Shown piece after piece: positions 55,151 through 63,433 of a DNA stretch of 64,000 nt; position 1 is the stretch's first letter, and every line of letters begins with the position of its first letter. The notes beneath the pieces were generated by a model. The model was not told the origin of the DNA and made no database searches. It saw nothing but the letters and a program-made list of their open reading frames with translations. The DNA comes from Butyrivibrio sp. AE3004 (GTDB lineage Bacteria > Bacillota > Clostridia > Lachnospirales > Lachnospiraceae). The translations under genes and the position numbers were made by a program. The stretch lies in the NCBI RefSeq assembly GCF_000703165.1, contig NZ_JNLQ01000002.1, positions 124,001 through 188,000 of the forward strand, written 5' to 3'.

Positions 55151-55294
55151 ATGAAACAGAGGCTGATGAATATGAAAAATGATACTAAAAGGGAATGGAT
55201 TGTAACAGCAATATTGCTGGCAATATCATCATTGTTTGGATTGGCAGGATTTTTCGTTGGTCGTTCTGCATACAAAAAGACTATAAGCAAGTGA
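55151..55294 (+). CDS. Small single-pass membrane protein
   Basis: About 47 residues with one membrane segment (WIVTAILLAISSLFGLAGFF). ATG 55151 is 14 bases after the upstream stop; ATG 55172 is also possible. It is next to the Nudix gene, 12 bases upstream. Unknown role. Confidence 0.65.
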   Translation: MKQRLMNMKNDTKREWIVTAILLAISSLFGLAGFFVGRSAYKKTISK

Positions 55295-55305
55295 GGAAAT
55301 AAAAA

Positions 55306-55866
55306 GTGGGATCAGAAGAAATTTTTGATATAACTGATGAAAATGGCTTTGTGACCGGAAAGACAGTCGCAAGATCTGAAGCCCATGAAAAGGGTATCAT
55401 GCACAGGACAGCCCATATCTGGATTGTGAGAAAGGGCGGTCAATCCTATCAGGTACTGCTACAGAAGCGAAGTGCCGAGAAAGAGTCTTTTCCCTCTATG
55501 TATGATACCTCATCTGCAGGGCATATCCAGGCTGGAGATGAGCCGCTTGAGTCAGCTCAGAGAGAACTTTTTGAGGAACTTGGCATAAAGGCTAACGAGG
55601 GAGACCTTACCTATGCAGGAAAATTTCATATCAACTATGCCATGGAGTTTCACGGCAAAATGTTCAGGGACAATGAAGTTGCGTTTGTTTATGTTTATGA
55701 AAAACCCGTGGATGAAACTAATCTTGTACTTCAGACTGAAGAGGTTGAAGAAGTCAGATGGTTTGATGTGGAGGATGTCGTAAAAGGCTGTGAACACAGG
55801 GATGGAACTTTTTGCGTTCCGACTGAAGGCCTTGAAACAGTGATGAAGTATCTCGGCGTAAATTAA
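55306..55866 (+). CDS. Nudix hydrolase (IDI/IPP-isomerase-like subfamily)
   Basis: The 186-residue protein has the Nudix helix: GHIQAGDEPLESAQRELFEE, then LGI near residues 72-94. The first conserved Glu is Asp here; the REx2EE core is intact, so metal binding should hold. The N-terminus (EIFDITDENGFVTGKTVAR) is typical of the subfamily that also hydrolyses nucleoside diphosphates. It uses GTG 55306 as start with GAGGAAA upstream. The substrate is unknown. Confidence 0.88.
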   Translation: MGSEEIFDITDENGFVTGKTVARSEAHEKGIMHRTAHIWIVRKGGQSYQVLLQKRSAEKESFPSMYDTSSAGHIQAGDEPLESAQRELFEELGIKANEGDLTYAGKFHINYAMEFHGKMFRDNEVAFVYVYEKPVDETNLVLQTEEVEEVRWFDVEDVVKGCEHRDGTFCVPTEGLETVMKYLGVN

Positions 55867-55922
55867 GGGAATTTCATGGTAACAAAAGATACATGGATGT
55901 AGAAAGAATAAGCATATATTAA

Positions 55923-55954
55923 GCCGTGACAGTGTGAAGCCACGGCGTTGTTTT
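55923..55954 (+). terminator. Terminator-like hairpin after the Nudix gene
   Basis: GCCGTG (55923-55928) pairs with CACGGC (55941-55946), followed by GTTGTTTT. The T tract is imperfect. Confidence 0.55.
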
Positions 55955-55962
55955 AGGGAGGA

Positions 55963-55985
55963 CTCTCCAGTTCTGAACTGGAGAG
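55963..55985. promoter_or_regulatory. Perfect hairpin ahead of a 17-codon frame
   Basis: CTCTCCAGTT-CTG-AACTGGAGAG is a perfect 10-bp stem with a 3-base loop. GGAGAG in the right arm is followed by ATG 55991 opening a 17-codon frame that ends at 56044. It might be a sequestered ribosome binding site or a leader peptide. The remaining bases to 56178 hold no gene. Confidence 0.4.
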
Positions 55986-56178
55986 GTGTTATGAAAAAGA
56001 ATTTTTTGTTTGTGGGGTATCAGGAGGTTTTGTGTTCCTCTTGATGTACTTATAATACCGACCGAACATTAACCCAACCTAAATGAGCTGTTAATAAATT
56101 GTAAAAAAGTGATGAACAACGAACTAAAGAGTTTAAAGTTCAGAACGTTCAGAAGGAGAATCAGATAGAGATTACAGT

Positions 56179-56451
56179 ATGAGCAGATTGGGGAGTGCGA
56201 TAAAGAATATATTAAATGGCATGATTATTGCCGGAGTTATGGTTTTGGTCATAGGACTGTATTACTGGATGATAAAGGCTGGGATTCCATATCAGGATCC
56301 TACCGAGGAGCTTCGGATACAATATGCGATTAACATGGGAATAGGTGATGCGCTGATCAGGAATGGATTTAAGATCCTTATTTTGGGCGTAGTGTGCAGG
56401 CTTGTAATGCTTGTACTGAATCGAAGGGAGGCTAAAGGAATTGCAAGATAG
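56179..56451 (+). CDS. Small membrane protein with two segments
   Basis: The 90-residue protein has membrane segments at about residues 13-35 (MIIAGVMVLVIGLYYWMI) and 62-80 (ILILGVVCRLVMLVL). AAGGAG lies about 25 bases upstream, with a weak site closer. It overlaps the next gene by 11 bases. Unknown. Confidence 0.8.
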   Translation: MSRLGSAIKNILNGMIIAGVMVLVIGLYYWMIKAGIPYQDPTEELRIQYAINMGIGDALIRNGFKILILGVVCRLVMLVLNRREAKGIAR

Positions 56452-56962
56452 CAATAAGTACAGTTTAAAAGCTATTTTTGGCCTCAGTGTTTTATATTAT
56501 CTTGCTATCATAGCTGTTTCTTTTGGTACTATATTCATTGAATATTTTGACGTAAAGACTGTTGATACTGAGATCACATGGATATTTATCCTGCCATGGT
56601 CATCACGTGTAGTAGAGGTGAATCCGGTATTCTTTGTATTAGGGATTGCAATTGATATCGCGGCTTGTTTGCTGCTGTGGAAATGGCATTCTTCTGTACT
56701 ATCAAAAAATACAGAAGAATATACAAAAGGATGGAGAGTGGGCTATACAATTCTGTTGATCGTAGCTGTTATTCTGTGCCTTCTGGCTGAATTCGTGGCT
56801 CATTTCCTGGAACTATTTGATTCGAAAGTTAAGTACGGAACTGTTTTGGGGCTCATCAGCTTTTTTACGGTTCCTATATTAATGATTTCTATGGTTATCA
56901 GAAGAAACCGAATGACTAAAAATGACAACCAGCTGCTGAGCGAGGATATGGATGGGGAATGA
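56441..56962 (+). CDS. Multi-pass membrane protein
   Basis: A 173-residue protein with four likely membrane segments (LSVLYYLAIIAVSFGTIFI; VFFVLGIAIDIAACLLLW; VGYTILLIVAVILCLLAEFV; LISFFTVPILMISMVI). It starts at TTG 56441 overlapping the previous gene. The end overlaps the AlkZ-related gene by 11 bases. No recognised family. Confidence 0.78.
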   Translation: MQDSNKYSLKAIFGLSVLYYLAIIAVSFGTIFIEYFDVKTVDTEITWIFILPWSSRVVEVNPVFFVLGIAIDIAACLLLWKWHSSVLSKNTEEYTKGWRVGYTILLIVAVILCLLAEFVAHFLELFDSKVKYGTVLGLISFFTVPILMISMVIRRNRMTKNDNQLLSEDMDGE

Positions 56963-58286
56963 AAATGGAACCTGGATTATGTATGGGGTTGAGTGGGATG
57001 ATCCCAAATGTCTGCATACAGTACAGGATGTGATAAATTACATAAACGAGATAGGTTTTTTGCCACTTTTCAAGAATGATATTCCGGGATTTTCGCTGGA
57101 AGAAAGAACTGTTCCCGGGTATTGGTGGTGTGGAGATCCGGAAGTGGATCCATGGGAATGGCGTGAGCTGATCGCTAGGAGCGGTGAGGTGGCATATGGC
57201 AAGTTCTTTGAGAGGAAAGCCGGTTTTATATCAAAAGAATGGCTGCCATACTTTGCTAACTACAGGCGTGATGGATATGATTTTGATGCTCTCTGGGATG
57301 ATGAGAAGGCTTCAAGAAGACAGAAGAAGATCATGGATCTCTTTGAGGCTGAGGATGGGATATATTCCAATGAGATAAAGACAAAGGCTGGCTTTGGGAA
57401 AGGTGGAGAAAAGGGCTTTGAAGGCACTTTAACTGAGCTTCAGATGAAGACTTATCTTACGGTCAGGGATTTCCGTCAGAGGAAAAACAAGAAAGGCGAG
57501 TTTTATGGCTGGCCAATAGCTGTTTATTCTATGCCTGAGTCTATATGGGGTTATGAACATGTGACATCAAGATACAGCGAGAATCCTACTGATTCTGGTA
57601 AAGCTATCGCTCAGCATATCATGGATCTTTATCCAATTGCCGGAGCTGATGCTATCAGAAAGCTGATAGGTGGTGTAGTTGCTGCAGAGGTCAAGTCTAA
57701 AAAGAAAAAGGAAGTGCAATATCCGCAGAATCTTTTCAAGGCACTTGGTTTTGATGAAGAACCTACGTCAGATCAGATTATGGGATTGGAATATAGCATC
57801 ACCATGCTTAAGGACAGAGATCAGGAGGCACTTAAGTACAGATACCAGGACGGTCTCACCTATAGAGAGATGGCTGAGAAGTTCGGTGTTTCTGATGGCA
57901 GAGGCGGACAGCTTGGCAAGGTTGCCACAGGCAGGCTAAAGAGAGAGCTTATTTTTCCATGGATCAGGGACGGCTATGAGGCTACAGTCCAGAATAATAA
58001 GAAAGCAGTTGTGGCACTTCAGGTAGAATATGAGTCCCGCGGAAAATATGAACAGGCAAAGCTTGTATGGGATGAGATAGGAAGCATAAAGGGCATTTCA
58101 GCGGTAAATGTCAGATGTCTGAACAAGATGGGCATTACCAATGTGGGACTGCTTGTTCTTCTTGCAAGGCAGGAACGCTGGGAATGGAAGGTTTCCGGCA
58201 TAGCATATAGAGGCGCAGCTGAAGTTGAGAATGCGCTGTATAAGGCTGGATTGATTGAGACAGTTCACGAAAGGCCGTTTGTATAA
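56952..58286 (+). CDS. AlkZ-related protein with sigma-like and alpha-CTD-like modules
   Basis: The 444-residue protein begins MYGVEWDDPKCLHT (after a short lead) and carries PGYWWCGDPEVDPWEW, the start of proteins annotated as AlkZ-related in Lachnospiraceae. A sigma-region-4-like helix-turn-helix follows (KYRYQDGLTYREMAEKFGVS near residue 300). The C-terminus (SAVNVRCLNKMGITNVGLLV near residue 385) resembles the alpha-CTD helix-hairpin-helix. A glycosylase activity cannot be shown by eye; AlkZ enzymes unhook crosslinked bases. Overlaps the membrane gene upstream. Confidence 0.8.
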   Translation: MGNENGTWIMYGVEWDDPKCLHTVQDVINYINEIGFLPLFKNDIPGFSLEERTVPGYWWCGDPEVDPWEWRELIARSGEVAYGKFFERKAGFISKEWLPYFANYRRDGYDFDALWDDEKASRRQKKIMDLFEAEDGIYSNEIKTKAGFGKGGEKGFEGTLTELQMKTYLTVRDFRQRKNKKGEFYGWPIAVYSMPESIWGYEHVTSRYSENPTDSGKAIAQHIMDLYPIAGADAIRKLIGGVVAAEVKSKKKKEVQYPQNLFKALGFDEEPTSDQIMGLEYSITMLKDRDQEALKYRYQDGLTYREMAEKFGVSDGRGGQLGKVATGRLKRELIFPWIRDGYEATVQNNKKAVVALQVEYESRGKYEQAKLVWDEIGSIKGISAVNVRCLNKMGITNVGLLVLLARQERWEWKVSGIAYRGAAEVENALYKAGLIETVHERPFV

Positions 58287-58304
58287 GTGGATTGGAGGTA
58301 GCGC

Positions 58305-58790
58305 ATGAAAAGACTGATAGTATATTTTTCCCTTGAGGGAAATACTGAATATATTGCAAACAAGCTGGCTGATAAGATCGGAGCAGAAAAACTTAAGCTG
58401 GTTCCTATGAAAGCTTTTGCGGACAAAGGCTTTGCCAAGTTTTTCTGGGGAGGAAAAGCTGCTGTCATGGCTGAGAAGCCGGAGCTGGAACCATATACTT
58501 TTGATGCCGATGTAGATGAGGTTATTATCGGTTTTCCTGTGTGGGCTGGAAACATCACACCTCCGATAAGAACATTTGTGTCGGATAACTTTGAAGCACT
58601 AAAAGGAAAGAGGATATCAGCCTTTGCCTGCCAGAGTGGCGCAGGTGCAGAAAAGGCATTTTCAAAACTGAAGGCTCTGCTTGAGATTGAAGATTTCTAT
58701 GAGACAGCTATTTTCATAGACCCGAAAGAAAAGCCGTCTGAAGAGAATGACCTTAAGCTTGATCTTTTCAGTAAGAAGATACTGCAATAA
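58305..58790 (+). CDS. Flavodoxin-like protein
   Basis: A 161-residue FMN-binding flavodoxin fold: the phosphate-binding loop is YFSLEGNTEYIA near residue 9, and GFPVWAGNITPPIRTFV near residue 77 matches the FMN site. The final segment is short and acidic. GGAGG precedes the start. Electron carrier; partner unknown. Confidence 0.9.
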   Translation: MKRLIVYFSLEGNTEYIANKLADKIGAEKLKLVPMKAFADKGFAKFFWGGKAAVMAEKPELEPYTFDADVDEVIIGFPVWAGNITPPIRTFVSDNFEALKGKRISAFACQSGAGAEKAFSKLKALLEIEDFYETAIFIDPKEKPSEENDLKLDLFSKKILQ

Positions 58791-58994
58791 ACATCAGCAA
58801 AAGAGGAGTTCTGATATGTGCTGGAAGAATGGTGAGTTTGGGATGTTTGTTGCAAGATGCAAAAACCATTCATAAATAGCCAAAAATACATTGTGATAAA
58901 GTATTTTGGCGAATTATAGAGCTGGATAGTGCTATAAATCGCCAGATTATATTAAGGCTTGATGATGGAGAGGTGACAAAATTAGGGGTAATTT

Positions 58995-60383
58995 ATGGCA
59001 CAGAGAACAGAAGCGATTTGTGATGGGAAAACGATAGGAATTGAGTCTATTTTTACCGTGATAAATGGCAAACAGATAAATATTCCTGATAAGCTAAACT
59101 GGCTAAGAGAAAAGAGCAGGCATAATGAACTGTTCTGTCCTTGTGGTTGTGGTGCTAATCTTATTCTTGTTGCGGGTGATAAAAACCTACGGGAGCAGCA
59201 TTTCAGAATAAAGGATTCTGATACGGAACTTGAATGTACAGCTGTCACAGAGGGCAAAACGTCCATTGAATCAAAGATTGTTTTGAAATGCTGGCTTGAC
59301 GATAAGCTTGCAACTGGTGATGTTGATACTCGTGTGCCTATTAATGCGATAGATGATATAGACAGGAAATATGAGTTTTCATTTCTGTCGATGAAAAAGA
59401 AGATAGCAGTCAGCTATTTCCGGGATAGAGCAAATATCACTGATGAGAAGCTAGATGTTCTGGATATGAACAGTCAGGATATAAAGCTGATTTATATAAC
59501 AGACATCATGAATGGAGGAGCAGAAGGTCAATTCCCAGAATGGCTGATGAAGATACAGAGCAGACAGGGCTTCTGCCTTCTATTATCTATTGATGGTGTC
59601 GATTATGAAAAAGCCAGACTTGAAGCTGTGCTGTATGATCAGGATATAGATGGACTGTGGTGTGAGGTACCGGTTACTGATGGTATGCTCAGTGAATATG
59701 ATTTTGATGAAGATAACAATCTCATATTGCATGGTGAGCTTCTTGATTCTATGTACGACAGAGCCTGGTTTGAATTCCGCAAAAAGCAGGACCGGGAGCA
59801 TGACCGAAGGGTAAGACAGCAGGAAGAGGCTGAAGCAGAACGTAAAAGAAGGCAGGAAGAAGCTGAAGCAGAACGTAAAAGAAGGCAGGAAGAAGCTGAA
59901 GCAGAACGTAAAAGAAAGCAGGAAGAGCAGCAGCGCCTTAAAGAAGAGTATGAACGTAAGCAGCGAGAGTATCAGGAAGAACAGAAGCGGCTGAGAGAGG
60001 CTGCCGAAGCTGAAAAACGTAAGGCTGCAGAAGAATTTGCCCGAAACATGGCAGCAGGATTCGAACAACAGGAAACACAGATTAAGGATGAGAATGGTGT
60101 TAGATGGATAAAATGTGAATTCTGCGGAAAGATTGCTCCGGTCAAAGAGTTTTCTTCGTATGGTGGGCCTAATCATATCAATCTTGGTACCTGTGTAGAA
60201 TGTTCAAGGAACAATCCGGCAGCTGCGGTAGAGATAACGATTCCGCAAAGAGCAAAACAAAGGTATGATCCTAATATATGTCCTGAATGCGGCAGCAGGT
60301 TGATTGAGCGTAACGGAAGAAATGGAAGATTCATGGGATGCAGCGGATATCCCAGGTGCAGATATACAAGGTCAATTAGATAA
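58995..60383 (+). CDS. CoiA-like protein with coiled coil and topoisomerase zinc finger
   Basis: The 462-residue protein has an N-terminal CoiA-like zone: [20 protein letters not shown], then QHF near residues 49-70. A predicted coiled coil (residues about 270-350) contains three 11-residue repeats ([11 protein letters not shown]). A zinc knuckle (CEFCGK, then CVECSR) follows, and the C-terminus is a topoisomerase C4 finger ([20 protein letters not shown], then [10 protein letters not shown]). CoiA acts in competence; this architecture suggests a nuclease or DNA-binding role that is not established. Confidence 0.82.
   Translation: MAQRTEAICDGKTIGIESIFTVINGKQINIPDKLNWLREKSRHNELFCPCGCGANLILVAGDKNLREQHFRIKDSDTELECTAVTEGKTSIESKIVLKCWLDDKLATGDVDTRVPINAIDDIDRKYEFSFLSMKKKIAVSYFRDRANITDEKLDVLDMNSQDIKLIYITDIMNGGAEGQFPEWLMKIQSRQGFCLLLSIDGVDYEKARLEAVLYDQDIDGLWCEVPVTDGMLSEYDFDEDNNLILHGELLDSMYDRAWFEFRKKQDREHDRRVRQQEEAEAERKRRQEEAEAERKRRQEEAEAERKRKQEEQQRLKEEYERKQREYQEEQKRLREAAEAEKRKAAEEFARNMAAGFEQQETQIKDENGVRWIKCEFCGKIAPVKEFSSYGGPNHINLGTCVECSRNNPAAAVEITIPQRAKQRYDPNICPECGSRLIERNGRNGRFMGCSGYPRCRYTRSIR
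59823..59921 (+). repeat. Three 33-bp tandem repeats
   Basis: Three near-perfect 33-bp copies encode the 11-residue unit [11 protein letters not shown], extending the coiled coil of the CoiA-like protein. Copy number could vary between strains. Confidence 0.85.
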
Positions 60384-60404
60384 CACACAATAAGGAGGTA
60401 GGAG

Positions 60405-60914
60405 ATGAAGGTAGCAATTTTTAACGGAAGTCCGCGAAAAGAGAACACATCGGCAATGGTTCAGGCATTTCGCGAAGGCGCTGAAGCAGCAGGGCATGAA
60501 GTAGAAGAATATCAGGTTGGTAGAATGAAGATTTCCGGATGCCTTGGCTGTGAGTATTGCCACACAAAGGGCGAAGGTACATGTGTGCAGAAGGATGATC
60601 TTGAAAAGATTATGCCTGCTTATAAAGAGGCAGATATTATTGTTTTTGCTTCTCCAATCTATTATTTCACGATGACAGCTCAGATGGAGGCAGCCATCCA
60701 GAGAGTTTATTGCATTGGTAAGCCAGCTGCTAAGAAGGCTGTTCTTCTACTCAGCTCAGGATCACCCGGAGTATATGACGCTGCGATTGCTCAGTATAAG
60801 GCATATATGGGATATGCAGGTATCGAGGCAGCAGGTGTTATTACCGCAAATGGTGATGAGAATAAATCTGAAGCTAAGATGAATGAGATAAGGGAATTAG
60901 CTAAATCATTGTAA
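60405..60914 (+). CDS. NADPH-dependent FMN reductase-type flavoprotein
   Basis: The 169-residue protein starts with the FMN loop FNGSPRKENTSAM and contains GCEYCHTKGEGTCVQKDDL, typical of iron-sulfur-flavoprotein/FMN-reductase relatives, and ASPIYYFTMTAQMEAAI. AAGGAGG precedes ATG 60405. It is probably a small oxidoreductase. It ends at a convergent junction with the - strand gene. Confidence 0.9.
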   Translation: MKVAIFNGSPRKENTSAMVQAFREGAEAAGHEVEEYQVGRMKISGCLGCEYCHTKGEGTCVQKDDLEKIMPAYKEADIIVFASPIYYFTMTAQMEAAIQRVYCIGKPAAKKAVLLLSSGSPGVYDAAIAQYKAYMGYAGIEAAGVITANGDENKSEAKMNEIRELAKSL

Positions 60915-60924
60915 TTGATAAATG

Positions 60925-60954
60925 CAGCGGTGGGCTTGGAGCTCATCGCTGTTT
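60925..60954 (+). terminator. Convergent-junction hairpin
   Basis: CAGCGGTGGGC (60925-60935) pairs with GCTCATCGCTG (60941-60951) with two wobbles, then GTTTA. It lies between the convergent genes and may end the + strand transcript. Confidence 0.5.
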
Positions 60955-60966
60955 ACATCTATGGGG

Positions 60967-62070
60967 TCAATGTGCTGACTTTAGAATCTCACCGAAAACA
61001 TCTGTATTATCAATGTCTCTATTAGAACTCTGCACCATCATTATGAAGTTATTGTTAGACGTTTTCTCATTGTAGAAGACAACAACAAAACCTGTAATTT
61101 CGTAATTTTCTAAACTGCTAAAACCTTTGTTTAGATAGCCACCTATTTCACATATATATCCTGGATTTCCGGCAACCTCTGTTGCGGTGCAATCAGATAC
61201 AGATATGTCTTTGTAGAAACTGGAGACAAAAGTAGATACGACTTCTTTTGAAGATGCCGCATCTAAGGCCTTTCCAGGCATTTTTTGAAAGAGTACGGAA
61301 GAAAGATAACTACGCTGAACATCCTGATCTATAAAAGCGGAAGTGTCTTCCATGGTATCGAAATCATCTTCCATATCTATAAAACTTTTGGGAAGGACGT
61401 AAGTTATACCGTCAAGCTCATATGTTAGTGTGCCATCATAGTTCAGTGTGGCGTTTTTGTCATAGGTTGAAAGCTTTTTTGTAAGGTATTGCTCTGGTGA
61501 TACATCAAGTCTCGTAAAGAGTTCAGTATTCCAATTTGCGCTGTCTGATTTGAAAAGAAGTTCCTTTTCATCGGCTTTAGCTTCGACTGTACAATGAAGC
61601 CTTGAAAAATCTATATAAACATTTCCGCCCTTTAAATACCAAGGACATTGTAATTCAGTGAATTCTATGGAAACACAGTAATAGTAAGCGAGGCCATCAG
61701 AATTGAGTACGAGTATTTCATGGTCATCTCCACTGTAAACACCACTGACATCAATGCCGGAGCTATCAGTAGTAATGGTGGAAGCGTTTTTTTCTGTAGA
61801 TTTTGATGAGGGAAACAGTTCCTCTAATGATTCTGTATTTTCGCTATGTTTGAGGCTATTGATCTTTTTTTGAGCTGAAAAACTGATCGCTAATACAGCA
61901 ACTATAGTAAGCAATGCAACTCCCACAATAATAACAGCCAGATTACGTTTCTTTGGCTGAATCTGCTTCTTTTCAGAAAAGTATTCTTTTATCTCAAACC
62001 CGCATTCAAGGCACCTTTCAGTATCAGCTGAGCATCTGGTTCCGCATACAGGACAATTGATAAGCTTCAT
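60967..62070 (-). CDS. Zinc-ribbon membrane protein
   Basis: The 367-residue protein has an N-terminal zinc ribbon (CPVCGTRCSADTERCLECGF, residues 6-25), a Lys-rich linker, one membrane segment (NLAVIIVGVALLTIVAVLAI near residues 43-62), and a 290-residue extracytoplasmic part. This layout is common in Clostridia. It lies downstream of the kinase gene on the same strand, so it could be a substrate or partner; inference. Confidence 0.85.
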   Translation of the reverse strand: MKLINCPVCGTRCSADTERCLECGFEIKEYFSEKKQIQPKKRNLAVIIVGVALLTIVAVLAISFSAQKKINSLKHSENTESLEELFPSSKSTEKNASTITTDSSGIDVSGVYSGDDHEILVLNSDGLAYYYCVSIEFTELQCPWYLKGGNVYIDFSRLHCTVEAKADEKELLFKSDSANWNTELFTRLDVSPEQYLTKKLSTYDKNATLNYDGTLTYELDGITYVLPKSFIDMEDDFDTMEDTSAFIDQDVQRSYLSSVLFQKMPGKALDAASSKEVVSTFVSSFYKDISVSDCTATEVAGNPGYICEIGGYLNKGFSSLENYEITGFVVVFYNEKTSNNNFIMMVQSSNRDIDNTDVFGEILKSAH

Positions 62071-62164
62071 AAAAAGTTCTCCAAATTTTTATAATTTTCC
62101 CACTGCTACGGTGGGAGTAAATATTTCTGTAGTTGCTATAATGTACCTGTGAGGAGGGAATACG

Positions 62165-62872
62165 TTATATTTTCTCTAAAGCAGCCTTCAGTAGCAGGGC
62201 TGAATGATATCTGTCTTTTGGATTCATTTCCAAGCACTTGTTTATTACTGATGATAGTTTTGGTGATACTTTCATGGAATTGTTATCAAGACCTAGTAGT
62301 GCCTTAATAAGATTCCCCACTGCATAAATATCAGTCTGGCATGATGAATTGCCAAAACCAAATTGCTCCGGAGCAGCATAGCCCTCAGTGCCGATTAGTC
62401 TTGTGTCCCGTTCTTTTTCACTGATGCATTGACGGGCGGCATTTAAATCAATCAGTATAATACGCTCATCCTCAGTAAGAATAACATTTGAAGGTTTGAT
62501 GTCACGATGGATTAGTACAGGAGTTTGGGAATGTAATGCAATAAGAATATCGCAGAGTTTTATAGAGTAAGATATTGCATCGGATTCTGAGACAGAACCG
62601 CAGAGATCGATTACTTCCTGCAGTGTATCACCGGAGATATATTCTTCAATAATGGTAAGAAGATTATCATGCTCATACATAGCATAAATGCGAGGAATAT
62701 TCTTGACAGGATGTTTGAAGAGTTGTTCATACACAGCAAGATTGTATACCTTCAAGGTCTTCTTTAGATAAACCTTCTTGGTTTCAATATGCTGAACGAT
62801 ATAAATTTGATGCTCTTCGCTGAGTGGAGCTATTTCCTTGTAGAAGGAAATGGGTAGTGAACTATCAAACAT
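62165..62872 (-). CDS. Serine/threonine protein kinase
   Basis: The 235-residue protein has the catalytic loop HRDIKPSN near residues 123-130, the metal-binding LIDLNAARQ near 142-150 (DLN in place of DFG) and GTEGYAAPEQF near 161. The ATP-binding Lys is in YLKKTLK. There is no membrane segment or PASTA repeat, so it is a soluble Hanks-type kinase and the whole protein is catalytic. I start it at 62872, with GAGG upstream; it is divergent from the gene at 62923. Confidence 0.9.
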   Translation of the reverse strand: MFDSSLPISFYKEIAPLSEEHQIYIVQHIETKKVYLKKTLKVYNLAVYEQLFKHPVKNIPRIYAMYEHDNLLTIIEEYISGDTLQEVIDLCGSVSESDAISYSIKLCDILIALHSQTPVLIHRDIKPSNVILTEDERIILIDLNAARQCISEKERDTRLIGTEGYAAPEQFGFGNSSCQTDIYAVGNLIKALLGLDNNSMKVSPKLSSVINKCLEMNPKDRYHSALLLKAALEKI

Positions 62873-62922
62873 ACTAATACCTCGCTTGTTATTAAAAGTA
62901 TAGCACAGTAAAGGGGATATCA
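62873..62922. promoter_or_regulatory. Divergent promoter region of kinase and HTH-like genes
   Basis: Fifty bases separate the two start codons. On the - strand, TGC-TATACT (62905-62897) is an extended -10 for the kinase. On the + strand, AAGGGGA serves the HTH-like gene. The two genes probably share control. Confidence 0.55.
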
Positions 62923-63384
62923 ATGTACAAAAAGAATACTAAGGAATTGGAAGAAATATTAGAGCATACTCATCCGGAGAATATCGGAGAGTTTGTTGAG
63001 AAGAATGAAGAGGATCTTCTGGATGGTAATCGAGACTTCATGAAATATATGAATGAGAAGTTTCGTGAAAAAGGACTCCAGAAGCAGGACATCCTCCTCA
63101 AAGCAGATATATCACAAGGATATGGATACAAATTGCTTTCTGAGGAAAAGGTAACGAAGCAGAGAGATATTATCTTGCGAATATGTTATGCTGCTGAATT
63201 TACTCTGAAGGAAACACAACAGGCATTGAAGATTTATCACATGGATACGCTTTATGCCCGGGATCCAAGAGATGCATTGCTTATGACATTCTTTAACGAA
63301 CATCCGGGAAGCATAATTGATATAAACGAAATGCTTTTGGCTAATAAGATGAAACCACTTAGATCAAGCGGTATGCAGGATTAA
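62923..63384 (+). CDS. Helix-turn-helix-like protein divergent from the kinase
   Basis: A 153-residue protein with an XRE-like helical arrangement: YMNEKFREKGLQKQDILLKA, then DISQGYGYKLLSEEKVTKQR, then RDIILRICYAAEFTLKETQQ. It matches the protein type that pairs with this kinase in Clostridia, judged from memory. Start ATG 62923 has AAGGGG upstream. Probably regulates or is regulated by the kinase. Confidence 0.78.
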   Translation: MYKKNTKELEEILEHTHPENIGEFVEKNEEDLLDGNRDFMKYMNEKFREKGLQKQDILLKADISQGYGYKLLSEEKVTKQRDIILRICYAAEFTLKETQQALKIYHMDTLYARDPRDALLMTFFNEHPGSIIDINEMLLANKMKPLRSSGMQD

Positions 63385-63433
63385 CAATACATTACGCATG
63401 GCTTTCACATTTTTCAGAGAGGGGTGAAAATCT

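Noticed and set aside
58816..58875. 19-codon frame after AAGAGGAG downstream of the flavodoxin gene
   Set aside because: Too short and unlike any known peptide; could be a real small frame but I cannot support it.
59583..60176. Open frame of 197 codons on the - strand with Phe/Ser repeats
   Set aside because: It is the antisense of the Glu/Arg repeat region of the CoiA-like gene and shows no independent coding features.
62130..62164. + strand TGC-TATAAT and GAGGAGGGA downstream of the kinase gene
   Set aside because: No start codon or + strand gene follows; the sequence lies antisense to the kinase end.
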